From: Anaerolineae bacterium
GTDB taxonomy: Bacteria > Chloroflexota > Anaerolineae > 4572-78 > J111
Direction: 5' to 3'
Assembly: GCA_023151115.1 (NCBI GenBank)
Contig: JAKLJP010000001.1
Span: 1-64,000, forward strand
Length of the DNA stretch: 64,000 nt
Part shown: piece by piece, positions 16,137 through 25,351 of the stretch
Layout: each line of letters opens with the position of its first letter
Numbering within the stretch: the stretch's first letter is position 1
The notes under the pieces: model-generated
What the model was told of the DNA's origin: nothing
What the model saw: the letters and a program-made list of their open reading frames with translations, nothing else
The model's database searches: none
Position numbers and translations under genes: made by a program

Positions 16137-16816
16137 ATCAGCTTCTCCAGCCCAGCCCTGTCCAAAATTTTTATCTGGTGCCGGTCAAAGGCAATCAATT
16201 CGGCCTGCTCCAACTCTCTAAAAGAGCGAACCACCATCTCCCGGACGGTACCCAGATGGGCCGCAATTTCATCCTGCGTCCAACGATGGCGATCCAGGAC
16301 TGTACTGTTGTCTGCCTCACGCAGCAAAAAGGCGGCCAATCGCCCGGTTACGGAGAGGAAGGAAACCGTGTAGATGCGTTTAACCAGATGCCGGCAATGT
16401 TGAGCCAGGTGATGAATGATGACCTCATTCAAGATGGGGTACTGCCGGCGCAGGTTATCCATAGCCTCTTTGGTGATGACCCAGACCGTAGAATCCTCAA
16501 CAGCCGCCAAATTGGCCGGGTTGGGGCCTCCATCCACCGCCGAGACCTCATTGCAAAAGTCACCCGGCTCAAGCAAATGCAAAATATGCTCCCGTCCTTC
16601 TGGCGAAAGATGATAAATTTTACAAAGTCCCTCCACCACCAGATGCAATCCCCGGCCAGGGTTGCCTTCTATAAACACGATCTCACCGGCGCTGTAATGC
16701 CGCACAATGACCGCTTGGGCTGCACTTCTCAGGCCATCGTCATCCAGCGTCTGAAAATAGGAGACCCCACCCAGCAAAGATTTTGTGGTGGTATCAAATA
16801 AGGTCAAAGTTGTCAC
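16133..16816 (-). CDS. Crp/Fnr-family regulator of the nitrite/NO genes
   Basis: I take the GTG at 16816 (VTTLTLFDTTTKS) because AAGGAGAA lies 5 nt before it; the frame to 16921 has no site. The 227-residue protein has a cyclic-nucleotide-type sensor barrel (GEIVFIEGNPGRGLHLVVEG, residues 40-120), a dimer helix and an HTH (WTQDEIAAHLGTVREMVVRS, about 175-195). It lacks the N-terminal Cys cluster of FNR, so it is nearer to DNR/NnrR/CRP types, some of which sense NO through haem. The HTH residues T-R-E-x-x-x-R fit recognition of TGTGA-like half-sites such as the two boxes found here. Divergent from the ferredoxin operon, with a box between. Confidence 0.85.
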   Translation of the reverse strand: MTTLTLFDTTTKSLLGGVSYFQTLDDDGLRSAAQAVIVRHYSAGEIVFIEGNPGRGLHLVVEGLCKIYHLSPEGREHILHLLEPGDFCNEVSAVDGGPNPANLAAVEDSTVWVITKEAMDNLRRQYPILNEVIIHHLAQHCRHLVKRIYTVSFLSVTGRLAAFLLREADNSTVLDRHRWTQDEIAAHLGTVREMVVRSFRELEQAELIAFDRHQIKILDRAGLEKLI

Positions 16817-16964
16817 TAAAATTCTCCTTAAACAGTCAACAGAAAGCGAACTCTTAGAGTTACGCCAGGGATAATGAAAAGGGAGCGTGATACACAAAAC
16901 TGCGCCCAAACGGAGCAGCAAAAAACTCCTCTTCAGCAGCGTGTCCCAAATTTCTGCTTAAGAC

Positions 16965-17007
16965 TGAGACAAAAGTCACATTATTTCGGTCAAACAACCA
17001 TTACAGT
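16965..17007 (+). promoter_or_regulatory. Second identical Crp/Fnr-type box, in front of the ferredoxin operon
   Basis: TGAGACAAAAGTCACA at 16965-16980, identical to 14295-14310, with TACAGT at 17002-17007 as -10. The centre again falls at -41.5 from the expected start (about 17014). The bases after the box are also related at both sites (CAGGCAAAC versus TCGGTCAAAC). It lies between the divergent regulator and ferredoxin genes, so it could also serve autoregulation. Confidence 0.7.
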
Positions 17008-17068
17008 AGATGTGTTCAATCCAGTTTAATCGCAGCCGCCTGGCTGCGCAAGATCAGGAGGTTATTAA

Positions 17069-17380
17069 ATGACCCATGTTATTACTGCCCTTTGTACCCG
17101 GGAAGGAGACTGTGTCGAGGTCTGCCCGGTTGATTGTATTGTGCCCGGACCCAAAGATGATCCCGGATGGGGCGACCTGTTTTTCATTGATCCGGATACC
17201 TGTATTGATTGCGGAGCCTGTGTGCCGGTATGCCCGCCAGAGGCCATCTTCCCGGAAGAAGATGTGCCGGAAGCGTACGAGAGTGATATTGCCCGCAACG
17301 CTGCCTACTTCAGTGAGGGTCCCGGCTACTGGGATTACGACCTGGATGAGCAGCGCAGAACGAAGGAGGCGCTGGCTTAG
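17069..17380 (+). CDS. Ferredoxin of the FdxA type (two Fe-S clusters)
   Basis: 103 residues, AGGAGG before the ATG. Two cluster motifs: CTREGDCVEVCPVDCI and CIDCGACVPVCPPEAI. The pattern of the first, with spaced Cys and VCPVDCI, is that of 7Fe/8Fe ferredoxins. It is cytoplasmic. It probably gives electrons to the radical SAM enzyme two genes on, or to repair of Fe-S centres under NO stress. First gene of an operon behind the Crp/Fnr box. Confidence 0.85.
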   Translation: MTHVITALCTREGDCVEVCPVDCIVPGPKDDPGWGDLFFIDPDTCIDCGACVPVCPPEAIFPEEDVPEAYESDIARNAAYFSEGPGYWDYDLDEQRRTKEALA

Positions 17381-17383
17381 GCC

Positions 17384-17605
17384 GTGGCAACCGAGCCGAT
17401 CAAACAGAAGATTGCCAGTTTTCACCAGGATGAAGTAGGTGATTGGGTGGCCGTGCTCAGTTGCGGGCATCAGCGCCATGTGCGCCATAATCCCCCCTGG
17501 ACCAATCATCCCTGGGTGGTTATCCCGGCTGGCCGCCAACGTTTTATCGGCCTGGAAATTGAATGTAAAGCATGTAGTGAAGAACAATCTCAGGAGGCGC
17601 TCTAA
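17384..17605 (+). CDS. DUF3565 protein
   Basis: 73 residues from a GTG 3 nt behind the ferredoxin stop. It shows the DUF3565 pattern: FHQDEVGDWVAVLSCGHQRH, VRHNPPWTNHPWV, then a late C-x2-C (ECKAC). The conserved Cys and His residues suggest a small zinc- or metal-binding protein. No function is established for the family. Next to ferredoxin and radical SAM genes, it may be an accessory of metal or NO handling. Confidence 0.8.
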   Translation: MATEPIKQKIASFHQDEVGDWVAVLSCGHQRHVRHNPPWTNHPWVVIPAGRQRFIGLEIECKACSEEQSQEAL

Positions 17606-17608
17606 TTT

Positions 17609-19099
17609 ATGCGCGTTATGATTGTCAATCCTCGTTTTCACCTGCCCATTGACACCCGCACCACCCCGCATCTGGGTCTGGCTTATCTGGCCGCTGTCTC
17701 TGAGCAGCGGGGCGACGAGGTGCTGTTATTTGATGCCGATGTGGAGGACGAACCGATTACCGAGGTGATAAAATGCTTTGACCCAGAGGTTGTGGGCATT
17801 ACGGCCAACACGCCTCAGGTCAAGTCTGCCTGGCGCGCGGCCCAGGCAGTCAAATCCGTCAAAGATGTGCCGGTCGTGCTGGGCGGGCCGCATGTGTCGG
17901 TGCTGCCGGCCGAGAGCGCCGCCCACCCGGAAGTGGATGTGGTGGTGCGCGGCGAGGGTGAAACTGTCTGGGTCAAGCTCTGCGACCTCATTGAGCGAGC
18001 CAGTCAAACTCAAGCCAATTTCACCGCTCGCCACCTGCTTGACCCCCAAGCCGGACTCTTGGATGGATTGCTGGGCATCAGCTACTTTACAACTGACGGC
18101 CAGGAACATCACAATCCCGACCACCCGCCTATTGCCGACCTGGATACCCTGCCCTTTCCGGCCTACCACTTTTTCAAAATGGATCGTTACACCAACTTGC
18201 AGCCGGCGACGGATGCGGTTGACGGCTCCAAGTCATTCTCCATCATGACCTCGCGAGGCTGCCCTTACCGTTGCACCTTCTGCTCGCAGAGCATTATGCC
18301 GATCAAGTGGCGCGCTCGCAGCCCTCAAAGCGTGCTGGCCGAGTGGCAGCATCTGGTACACAATTTGGGCGCGCAGGAGATTGGGGTGCTGGATGATTCG
18401 GCCAATATCCAGGTCAATCGCCTGGAACAGATTGCCGACCTGCTGATTGAGCATAACATAAATCATGTACCCTGGATATTCGTCAACGGTATCCGGGCCA
18501 ACCTGGCTAGCGTGCAGCTTTTGGACAAACTCAGACAGGCCGGTCTCAAACGGGTGGCCTTTGGCGTAGAAAGCGGCGATCCGGGCGTGCTGCTCTCCAT
18601 TGACAAAAAGATTGACCACGATACCATCCGGCAGGCCTTCAAAAATGCCAAGTCGGTGGGGCTGGAGACCATTGGTTTCTTTATCATCGGCCTGCCCGGT
18701 GAAACCGAGGAGTCGATGGAGAAAACCATTCAATTTGCCTGCGAGGTTGACCCGCTGATTGCCAACTTCTCCATGATGACCCCCTACCCCGGCACCAAAG
18801 TTTACGAGATTGTCAGGCGGCAGGGGCACCTCTTGCTCAAAGATTGGGAAGATTACGTCTTTTTTGATGGCAAAGCCCGTTATGAGTTAGAGGGGATGAC
18901 CGCCGAGCTGGTGGAGCGAAAGTGGAAAGAAGCCTACCGCCGTTTTTACCTGCGCCCACACCGGGTTGTGCAGACACTCGCACGCAAGGATTTTTGGCTC
19001 AACTGGCAGCGAACGTTTAAGGTTGCTTTCAAAACCATTTTCCCCAAAAAGGAAAAAGCTGGATTGCGCCAGTCCATCAAATCTGGGCAAATTATATAA
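17609..19099 (+). CDS. B12-binding-domain radical SAM enzyme
   Basis: 496 residues. The N-terminal 130 residues are a cobalamin-binding-like fold (MRVMIVNPRF, then GLAYLAAVSEQRGDEVLLFDAD and VLGGPHVSVLP), without a clear DxHxxG. The radical SAM triad is CPYRCTFC at about residue 217, followed by the TIM barrel (FGVESGDPGVL, FIIGLPGETEES). Enzymes of this class methylate or rearrange unactivated carbons; the substrate cannot be told from sequence. GGAGG before the ATG. It is the last gene behind the Crp/Fnr box, so its product may be wanted under low oxygen, which would also protect its Fe-S cluster. Confidence 0.85.
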   Translation: MRVMIVNPRFHLPIDTRTTPHLGLAYLAAVSEQRGDEVLLFDADVEDEPITEVIKCFDPEVVGITANTPQVKSAWRAAQAVKSVKDVPVVLGGPHVSVLPAESAAHPEVDVVVRGEGETVWVKLCDLIERASQTQANFTARHLLDPQAGLLDGLLGISYFTTDGQEHHNPDHPPIADLDTLPFPAYHFFKMDRYTNLQPATDAVDGSKSFSIMTSRGCPYRCTFCSQSIMPIKWRARSPQSVLAEWQHLVHNLGAQEIGVLDDSANIQVNRLEQIADLLIEHNINHVPWIFVNGIRANLASVQLLDKLRQAGLKRVAFGVESGDPGVLLSIDKKIDHDTIRQAFKNAKSVGLETIGFFIIGLPGETEESMEKTIQFACEVDPLIANFSMMTPYPGTKVYEIVRRQGHLLLKDWEDYVFFDGKARYELEGMTAELVERKWKEAYRRFYLRPHRVVQTLARKDFWLNWQRTFKVAFKTIFPKKEKAGLRQSIKSGQII

Positions 19100-19166
19100 C
19101 CAAGATGTAGATCATCTCTGCCCTGCTATTAAGGTTTACGTCTCCTGCAGGTATTTACAGCAGCGG

Positions 19167-19234
19167 TTTTTCATAGTTTTTTCATGGGGCTACTGTTTTT
19201 TTCTATGCGTTTTTCATGGATGGCGTGATAGAGT
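19167..19234 (+). promoter_or_regulatory. Pho-box-like element, copy A
   Basis: Half-sites TTTTTCAT at 19167-19174 and 19178-19185, TTTTCTAT at 19199-19206 and TTTTTCAT at 19210-19217 (steps 11, 21, 11 bp). TAGAGT (-10) at 19229-19234 begins 11 nt after the last half-site. There is no -35 consensus, as in PhoB-activated promoters. It drives the AhpD-like gene at 19279. Copies B and D have exactly the same geometry. Confidence 0.7.
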
Positions 19235-19278
19235 ATTGTGACTCGTCTTGAGCATGGAGCTAAAAGGAGAGAAACCTA

Positions 19279-19749
19279 ATGCAATCACGGCTTGAGTATA
19301 AGAAGATCGCGCCTGCGGCATATAAGGCCATGCGTGAGCTGGAGACGTATGTGCAACAAAGTGACCTGGAGCCATCGCTCCTTGAATTGGTCAAGACCCG
19401 GGCCTCCCAGATTAACGGCTGCGCCTACTGTATTGATATGCACACCAAAGATGCCCGCGCCAGGGGCGAAAGCGACCAACGCCTGTACGCCCTCACCGCT
19501 TGGGAGGAAACACCGTTTTTCACCAAGCGCGAGCGGGCGGCCCTGGCCTGGACCGAGGCAGTGACGGAGGTAGCCAAAGAACACGTTCCGGATGAGGTGT
19601 ACGCGCTGGCCCGGCAGCAGTTTACCGAGAAGGAATTGGTTGACCTGACCATAGCTATTATCGCCATCAATGGATGGAATCGGCTGAGCATCAGCTTTCG
19701 AACCGTACCCGGTACTTACCAGCCGGCGCATCAGCTACAGCAAGGATAG
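19279..19749 (+). CDS. AhpD/carboxymuconolactone-decarboxylase-family protein
   Basis: 156 residues with the AhpD-like core RASQINGCAYCIDMHTKDAR (Cys-x2-Cys and His). In this family the two Cys reduce peroxides or other oxidants, and the role is usually antioxidant. AAAGGAG precedes the ATG. It has its own promoter, Pho-box-like copy A. SufT-like and Mrp genes follow, so the group may protect or rebuild Fe-S proteins. Confidence 0.85.
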   Translation: MQSRLEYKKIAPAAYKAMRELETYVQQSDLEPSLLELVKTRASQINGCAYCIDMHTKDARARGESDQRLYALTAWEETPFFTKRERAALAWTEAVTEVAKEHVPDEVYALARQQFTEKELVDLTIAIIAINGWNRLSISFRTVPGTYQPAHQLQQG

Positions 19750-19773
19750 AACCAGACGAGAGGAGCAAGGGCA

Positions 19774-20133
19774 ATGACAGTAACCACCTCGGTTCAAGAC
19801 TCAGTAAGGAGTTTGAATGAGGCAAAAATGATTTCGCAAGAACAGGTGCAGCAAGCGCTGCGCCAGGTGATTGACCCAGAGTTGGGTCTGAATATTGTGG
19901 ATTTGGGACTGATCTACAGCCTTGAGGTCCAGGGCAACGAAGTTGAGTTGGCTATGACTATGACCACCCCGGCTTGCCCGTTGAGTGGCTATTTGCTTGA
20001 GATGGTCGAAGCGGCTATCTGGCAACAGATCGCCGAGGTCGAATCGGTCAACCTCAAGCTAGTCTGGGAGCCGCCCTGGCACCCCGGGCTGATGTCCGAT
20101 GAGGGAAAAGCAGCGTTGGGGTGGATAGACTAA
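19774..20133 (+). CDS. SufT/MIP18-type (DUF59) protein for Fe-S assembly
   Basis: 119 residues. After a poorly conserved first 25 residues comes the DUF59 domain: ALRQVIDPELGLNIVDLGLI and MTTPACPLSGYL with the conserved Cys. SufT/PaaD-like proteins help insert Fe-S clusters. The start may be the internal ATG at 19828 (MISQEQ), but GAGGAG near the first ATG supports the given one. It ends at TAATG with the ATG of mrp, so the two are translationally coupled. Confidence 0.85.
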   Translation: MTVTTSVQDSVRSLNEAKMISQEQVQQALRQVIDPELGLNIVDLGLIYSLEVQGNEVELAMTMTTPACPLSGYLLEMVEAAIWQQIAEVESVNLKLVWEPPWHPGLMSDEGKAALGWID

Positions 20134-21176
20134 TGTTGAGCTTAAAAGATCAGGTCTGGCAGCGGCTCAAAACAGTTCCCTATCCCGGATATAGCCGCGA
20201 TGTGGTTTCTTTTGGCCTGGTTCACCGCGTAACTACCCAGGAAGAGAACGTCACCATTACCCTAGACATTGGCCATCTGGCCCGTGAGACCCAGGAAGCT
20301 ATTGCCGGGGCAGTCCATCAGGTCATTCAGGAAACACCTGGCATAAAAAAGCTGCACCTGGAGGTAGCCCAGCCGGTCTTGGTCCAGGCGCGGATGGTCT
20401 CAACGGTGTTGGAGCGACCCAGTATTCGCTACGTGCTGGCGGTAGGCAGCGGCAAAGGGGGCGTCGGCAAATCAACTGTGGCGGTTAATCTGGCCGTGGC
20501 CCTGGCCCAACAAGGCTTGCGTGTCGGGCTGATGGATACGGATGTCTATGGCCCCAACGTGCCGCGTATGCTGGGCGTAGTCCAACTGCCGCCCTCATCG
20601 AATGGCAAACTTATTCCGGCCGAAGTCTACGGCCTGCGGCTGGTGTCGTTGGGACTGCTGGTGAAACCGGACGAGTCGATCACCTGGCGCGGGCCCCTGA
20701 CGGATAAACTGATCCGCCAATTCATGACCGATGTGGCCTGGGGCGAACTGGATGTGCTGATAGCCGATTTACCGCCCGGCACCGGCGATGTGGTCATCTC
20801 GCTGGCTCAACGGACCCGGCCGGATGGTGCGGTGGTCGTCGTCACGCCGCAAGAGGTAGCCCTGGATGATGCTCGTCGGGCGGTCAGCATGTTCCGCGGG
20901 TTTGAGACGCCGGTGCTGGGGGTAGTGGAGAATATGAGTTATTTTGCCTGCCCCACGTGCCACACCTCGCACTATCTGTTTGGGCAGAAAGGGGGGGCGA
21001 GTCTGGCCGGGGCGTTGAACATTCCCCTGTTAGGCGAGATTCCTATGGGGCCAGAAGTGCGCGAGGGTGGTGATCAAGGGCTGCCGGCTGTTTTACAGCC
21101 GGCCTCTCAAGCCGGGCTGATCCTGCGGGGCATCGCCCTCAAAATCTGGGCGCAACTCGAAGTTTCCAGAGTCTAA
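20133..21176 (+). CDS. mrp: Mrp/NBP35-type Fe-S carrier ATPase
   Basis: 347 residues from the ATG that overlaps the previous stop. Residues 1-100 form a second DUF59-like domain; the P-loop is GSGKGGVGKST (about 108), a deviant Walker A, followed by DTDVYGPNVPRMLG and DLPPGTGDV. CPTC near residue 270 is the Cys pair that holds the transferred 4Fe-4S cluster. It delivers clusters to client enzymes. It lies just before the NO reductase gene, and NO destroys such clusters, so repair during denitrification is a plausible purpose. Confidence 0.9.
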   Translation: MLSLKDQVWQRLKTVPYPGYSRDVVSFGLVHRVTTQEENVTITLDIGHLARETQEAIAGAVHQVIQETPGIKKLHLEVAQPVLVQARMVSTVLERPSIRYVLAVGSGKGGVGKSTVAVNLAVALAQQGLRVGLMDTDVYGPNVPRMLGVVQLPPSSNGKLIPAEVYGLRLVSLGLLVKPDESITWRGPLTDKLIRQFMTDVAWGELDVLIADLPPGTGDVVISLAQRTRPDGAVVVVTPQEVALDDARRAVSMFRGFETPVLGVVENMSYFACPTCHTSHYLFGQKGGASLAGALNIPLLGEIPMGPEVREGGDQGLPAVLQPASQAGLILRGIALKIWAQLEVSRV

Positions 21177-21204
21177 GCGGTACTGGGCTAACTTCTTTCT
21201 AAGA

Positions 21205-21220
21205 GTGATGATGGCATCAC
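21205..21220. promoter_or_regulatory. 16-bp palindrome in front of norZ
   Basis: GTGATG-ATGG-CATCAC, a perfect 6-4-6 palindrome, 32 bp before the norZ ATG. It has the same layout as the Crp/Fnr boxes but other bases. Its position is too close to the gene for class II activation. An operator for a repressor, or chance, are both possible. Confidence 0.4.
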
Positions 21221-21252
21221 CTGCATCTCTATGAGAATAGGAGAAAAATCGA

Positions 21253-23496
21253 ATGCGCTTAACGATACGTCAAATGAACTATCTGTTGCTTTTTGTCATC
21301 ATAGTGAGCGCGGCCGTTCTCCTGTGGGGCACGGTCCAGACTTATCGCGCGCTGCCGCCGTTACCTGAGGCGTTCGTCACTCAGGATGGGCAGACGCTTT
21401 TCACCCGTTCAGATATCAAAGCTGGGCAGGCTGCCTTTCAGCAAAGAAATTTAATGGGATTTGGCACCCTGCTGGGTAATGGCAGTTACTTTGGGCCTGA
21501 TTTTACGGCAGAATACCTGGCCTTGCTGCGAGATGGGCTGCTTGAGCGTTTAGCTCCACAGGATTTTGGCCTCCCCCCGGCAGAGCTAACCCCGGCGCAG
21601 CGGGAGCAGGTGTTGGCGCAGGTGCAGGCCGTGGCCCGCTCGACGAAGCTGGTAGATCATCAGGTGGAGATCCCCGCCCTTTGGGCCGAAGTTCACCGGG
21701 ACATTGTAAATTTGTACCGGGAACGTTTTGTCGCCGGCGACCCCGAGCTGGGGATCGCTTCACTAACGTTGCAAGCTGAGGAAGCCGAAGCCTTGGCGGC
21801 GTTTGTGGGCTGGACAGCCTGGTTCAGCCTGGCTTCTCGTCCCGGCAGCGACGGCTCCTACACTAATAACTTTCCACCGTTGCCAGAACTGGGGTTAACG
21901 CCAACGCCGCAAACCCTGACCTGGTCTGCCTGGACCCTGGGGATTGTCTTGCTTCTGGCGCTGCTTATCGTGCTGGCTTACATGTTTGTGGAGATAGAAC
22001 CAATTGCGGAGCTGCCGTTATTGGCCGAATCGGCCGATCAGCCGCCAAGTTTTTTACAGAAGGCAATCCTGTTTCTGCTGGCAGGTTGTGCGCTCGTATT
22101 TCTGGGGCAAACCCTGGCCGGGGGTTATCTGGCCAATGCCTATGCGGCCCGGGCAGATTTCTATGGCCTCTTTGGTTGGCTGGGCCTGGAACGGATGGGG
22201 GTATTGCCCTTTCAAGCCATTAGAACTGTGCATACCACTATGGCCATTATTTGGGTGGTGGGCATGTGGATGGCCGGGGCGGTCTATGTAGCCCTGCTGT
22301 TAGGTGGTCAGGAAAAATCCTGGCACCGTCCGGTAGCTCTGCTAGCCGTCGTCGTTCTGGCGCTTTCGGTGGTCGGGACGATGGTTGGGCTATACGCCAG
22401 TATCCAGGGCTGGCTTACCGGCCCCGCCTGGGCCTATATTGGTAGCGAGGGAACTGAATACCTGGAGATGGGCCGGTTGTGGCGAGCCGGTCTCGGGCTG
22501 GGCTTCGTCCTGTGGACGGCAATTCTAATATCGGTGTTGGCCAGCGCGCGGGTACGCTGGCGGCCCTTGTTGAATTTGCTAATGTTGGCTGTGGGGGGCA
22601 TCACGGCAGCCTTCTTCGCCAGTTTTATCTATCAACCCGACAGTCATTGGGTGGTGATTGATTTCTGGCGCTGGTGGACGGTCCATCATTGGGTCGAGGG
22701 GATCTTCGCCTTCTTCCAACTGTTGGTGACCGGCTGGTTTTTAGCGGGACTGCGCCTGGTTACCCGCGAGGAGGTGACGAAATCGGCCTACCTGGAGGGA
22801 ATATTGGTCCTGTTGGCCGGTTTTCTGGCCATCGGCCATCACTTCTGGTGGGTGGGAGAGCCAACCATGTGGCTGGGCGTCGGCAGTGTCTTCAGTACCC
22901 TGGAGGTGTTGCCGCTCTTTCTGCTTCTGTTCAGCGCCCTACGCGCCCTCAAATCAAAAGCCCTGGTATTGCCGACGCAGCACCGTTTACCCCTCTATTT
23001 CTTTCTGGCGGGAGCCATCTGGCAGTTTATCGGGTCAGGTATCCTGGGGCTGCTGATCAACTTGCCGGTCATAAACTACTACGAACACGGCACTTTCCTG
23101 ACGGTGGCTCACTCGCACGCCTCCTTTTTAGGGGGATTCGGTTTTATCGCCCTGGGTTTATTACTTTACTCGGTACGCCACGCCGGAGTGGGTAACTGGA
23201 ACGAACGGCGGCTTCAGCTTGGTTTCTGGCTGCTCAACCTCGGTCTGGCGCTGATGCTGGTCGTCTCGGTGGTTCCTGTTGGGGTGCTACAATTGCTAGA
23301 AGCAGTACAGGTGAACTACGCCTTCGCCCGATCGCTGGCTTTTTACGAGCAGCCGCTGGTATTCCTGTTGAACGAACTGCGGCTCCCCGGCGATACGCTG
23401 ATCATTCTCGGCGCGGCTTTGCTGGCCTGGGAGATCGTGCCTCGAACTGGGCGTATCCTGCTGGAACAAAGAATTCAAATACTTACAGAGCAATGA
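21253..23496 (+). CDS. norZ: Quinol-dependent nitric oxide reductase (qNOR)
   Basis: 747 residues. Reduces 2 NO to N2O with quinol. The N-terminal helix and soluble insert (residues 30-220) are the NorC-like fused part of qNOR, without a haem c motif. The NorB-like part has about 12 helices with His ligands for haem b, haem b3 and Fe[11 protein letters not shown]..., [27 protein letters not shown] and HSHASFLGG. The Glu in WVEG and GEP that tune the non-haem iron are present. GAGAATAGGAGAAA precedes the ATG. Its stop overlaps the start of ndh. It removes the NO that NirK makes; together they give N2O. No nitrous oxide reductase is in the window. Confidence 0.92.
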   Translation: MRLTIRQMNYLLLFVIIVSAAVLLWGTVQTYRALPPLPEAFVTQDGQTLFTRSDIKAGQAAFQQRNLMGFGTLLGNGSYFGPDFTAEYLALLRDGLLERLAPQDFGLPPAELTPAQREQVLAQVQAVARSTKLVDHQVEIPALWAEVHRDIVNLYRERFVAGDPELGIASLTLQAEEAEALAAFVGWTAWFSLASRPGSDGSYTNNFPPLPELGLTPTPQTLTWSAWTLGIVLLLALLIVLAYMFVEIEPIAELPLLAESADQPPSFLQKAILFLLAGCALVFLGQTLAGGYLANAYAARADFYGLFGWLGLERMGVLPFQAIRTVHTTMAIIWVVGMWMAGAVYVALLLGGQEKSWHRPVALLAVVVLALSVVGTMVGLYASIQGWLTGPAWAYIGSEGTEYLEMGRLWRAGLGLGFVLWTAILISVLASARVRWRPLLNLLMLAVGGITAAFFASFIYQPDSHWVVIDFWRWWTVHHWVEGIFAFFQLLVTGWFLAGLRLVTREEVTKSAYLEGILVLLAGFLAIGHHFWWVGEPTMWLGVGSVFSTLEVLPLFLLLFSALRALKSKALVLPTQHRLPLYFFLAGAIWQFIGSGILGLLINLPVINYYEHGTFLTVAHSHASFLGGFGFIALGLLLYSVRHAGVGNWNERRLQLGFWLLNLGLALMLVVSVVPVGVLQLLEAVQVNYAFARSLAFYEQPLVFLLNELRLPGDTLIILGAALLAWEIVPRTGRILLEQRIQILTEQ

Positions 23497-24803
23497 GTAT
23501 GGCTAAATATCCCCGAGTAGTGGTCGTTGGGGCCGGTTTTGGGGGGCTATGGGCTACCAAAACCCTGGCCCGCTCTTCGGTCGAGGTGACTCTTATTGAT
23601 CGAAACAATTACCATACCTTCTTCCCGCTGCTCTACCAGGTGGCCGCGGCCGAATTAGAGCCGGCAGACATCGCCTACCCGGTGCGGAGCATCCTGCGAA
23701 AGCAATCAAATGTTCGCTTCATCATGGCAGAAGTGGCGAAAGTGGATCTCATAGCTCAAGTCGTAGAAACCGACGGCCCTATCATCCCTTACGACTACCT
23801 CATTTTGTCAATGGGCAGCAGCTCGCACTTTTTTGGCATACCCGGCGCTGCAGAGATTGCCTATCCTTTGCGGACTCTCGAGCAAGCTGTAGCCCTGCGC
23901 AACCATATCCTTTCTTGTTTCGAGCAGGCTGCCTGTGCGTTGGATACCAATCTGCGCCAACGGTTGCTGACATTTGTCATCGTCGGAGGCGGGCCAACCG
24001 GAGTGGAATTCGCTGGGGCCTTGGCCGAGCTTGTCTATGGTTCTTTCATGGCAGATTATCCAACTCTGGATACCCGAGATGTGCATCTCGTGCTTCTGGA
24101 AGCAATGGGTAGTTTGTTATCGAATCTGCCGGAGTCCCTACGTCGCTATACCCTGACCCGCCTACATAAGAAAAGGGTTGAAGTGCGCTTGGGGGCTCAG
24201 GTCGTCCAAATTACCACGCAGGCTGTCCAGCTCAATGATGGGGAGATTATTCCTACAGAAACCGTAATTTGGACGGCGGGGGTGCGGGGTGCTCCTTTGG
24301 CCCAGAACTTGGGGTTGCCAATTATCCGTACGGGGCAGGTGAGCGTTTTGCCCACTCTTCAGGTGGAGGGCTATCCAGAAGTTTATGTCATCGGAGACTT
24401 GGCCTCAATAGAGGAGGATGAGCATCCGCTCCCGATGGTAGCTCCTGTGGCAATCCAGCAGGGCGTGGTAGCCGCCCAAAACATCATTCGGCAAATTGAC
24501 AACCGGTCCCCAGGACCGTTCGATTATAAAGATATAGGAACGATGGCTGTCATTGGGCGTAATGCAGCGGTGGCTCATCTACTCGGTCGGTGGGGTTTCA
24601 CCGGTTTTCCAGCCTGGTTACTTTGGTTAGGCGTCCACCTGCTCCGGTTGATTGGTTTTCGCAATCGCTTGGTTGTGCTCATCAACTGGGCCTGGGATTA
24701 TCTTTTCTACGAGCGGGTCGTACGTCTGATGCTGCCTCGAAAGATGATGCCGGTTTCCGAGGACAGGCTTATGACCACGTCGGCAATACCGAAGAGTAGT
24801 TGA
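23493..24803 (+). CDS. ndh: Type II NADH:quinone oxidoreductase
   Basis: 436 residues. Two dinucleotide folds: [17 protein letters not shown] at the N-terminus (FAD) and [20 protein letters not shown] near residue 165 (NADH). [10 protein letters not shown] is the second FAD contact. The C-terminal 80 residues, with [17 protein letters not shown], form the amphipathic membrane anchor typical of NDH-2. It passes electrons from NADH to quinone without pumping. The ATGA overlap with norZ is direct coupling: this enzyme would supply the quinol that qNOR spends on NO. Confidence 0.92.
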   Translation: MSMAKYPRVVVVGAGFGGLWATKTLARSSVEVTLIDRNNYHTFFPLLYQVAAAELEPADIAYPVRSILRKQSNVRFIMAEVAKVDLIAQVVETDGPIIPYDYLILSMGSSSHFFGIPGAAEIAYPLRTLEQAVALRNHILSCFEQAACALDTNLRQRLLTFVIVGGGPTGVEFAGALAELVYGSFMADYPTLDTRDVHLVLLEAMGSLLSNLPESLRRYTLTRLHKKRVEVRLGAQVVQITTQAVQLNDGEIIPTETVIWTAGVRGAPLAQNLGLPIIRTGQVSVLPTLQVEGYPEVYVIGDLASIEEDEHPLPMVAPVAIQQGVVAAQNIIRQIDNRSPGPFDYKDIGTMAVIGRNAAVAHLLGRWGFTGFPAWLLWLGVHLLRLIGFRNRLVVLINWAWDYLFYERVVRLMLPRKMMPVSEDRLMTTSAIPKSS

Positions 24804-24806
24804 AGC

Positions 24807-24841
24807 TTGGTTGACCGATTTATCCGGCGTATAATAGCCGG
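24807..24841 (+). promoter_or_regulatory. Promoter of the cupin gene with a palindrome around the -10
   Basis: TTGGTT (24807-24812), 17 bp, TATAAT (24830-24835). The inverted repeat CCGGC/GCCGG (24824-24828, 24837-24841) brackets the -10 and may be an operator or, on the other reading, part of an ndh terminator without a T run. Confidence 0.5.
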
Positions 24842-24893
24842 ACTAACAGGTGGAAGCTAGCGCTAAACTGATTGAAGGAGAAAGGAAACAACA

Positions 24894-25220
24894 ATGAAAA
24901 ACTTACAACTCCTGGAACACCTGGAATTTCACGACAAAAACCCTTATGCGGAACCTCTCCACGTAGACAAGGTTGGCCGGGTGCTCCGTTTTACCCTGAA
25001 ACCCGGCCAGCAGGTGGTCGAGCACAATGCGCCTGAATCCCCCGTCTATTTGGTCGTGTTAAAAGGACGCGGTTTGTTCGCCGGAGGAGATGGCCAGGAG
25101 CAGCCGGTTGGGCCAAATGCCTTGCTTATCTTTGAACCTGGCGAAAACCACTCGATCCGGGCCGTGGCTGAGGAGCTGGTCTTTATTGCCTTCCTGCACG
25201 GAGCCTCGCACTGGCATTAG
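24894..25220 (+). CDS. Small cupin protein
   Basis: 108 residues, one cupin barrel. The metal site is reduced: motif 1 (LKPGQQVVEHNAPESPVYLV) holds only one His, motif 2 (LLIFEPGENHSIRAV) one His. Such degenerate cupins often act as sensors or small-molecule binders. AAGGAGAAAGG precedes the ATG. It has its own promoter and ends before an inverted repeat. Confidence 0.8.
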   Translation: MKNLQLLEHLEFHDKNPYAEPLHVDKVGRVLRFTLKPGQQVVEHNAPESPVYLVVLKGRGLFAGGDGQEQPVGPNALLIFEPGENHSIRAVAEELVFIAFLHGASHWH

Positions 25221-25222
25221 AA

Positions 25223-25288
25223 ACCCTGAAATCCTCCGGGCGCGGCTTAACTTGAGTCATGGCTGCTCCTCAATTATAATTTCAGGGT
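25223..25288 (+). promoter_or_regulatory. Promoter of the GAF-kinase operon with a flanking inverted repeat
   Basis: TTGAGT (25252-25257), 17 bp, TATAAT (25275-25280). A perfect 10-bp inverted repeat ACCCTGAAAT/ATTTCAGGGT (25223-25232, 25279-25288) encloses it; it could loop the DNA or form a terminator hairpin for the cupin gene. No TTTTTCAT box is present here. Confidence 0.55.
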
Positions 25289-25351
25289 AGAAAGGGAACC
25301 TGGCTTTGATCTCCAGGCAACTGGGGCATATTGAATAGTCCAGGAGCCATT

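Noticed and set aside
21205..21220. Third target of the Crp/Fnr regulator before norZ
   Set aside because: The bases of the half-sites differ from TGWGAC, and the position leaves no room for class II activation; listed only as a palindrome.
23296..23493. Small minus-strand genes inside norZ, ndh and the pdh genes
   Set aside because: All are frames opposite to well-supported coding sequence without ribosome sites.
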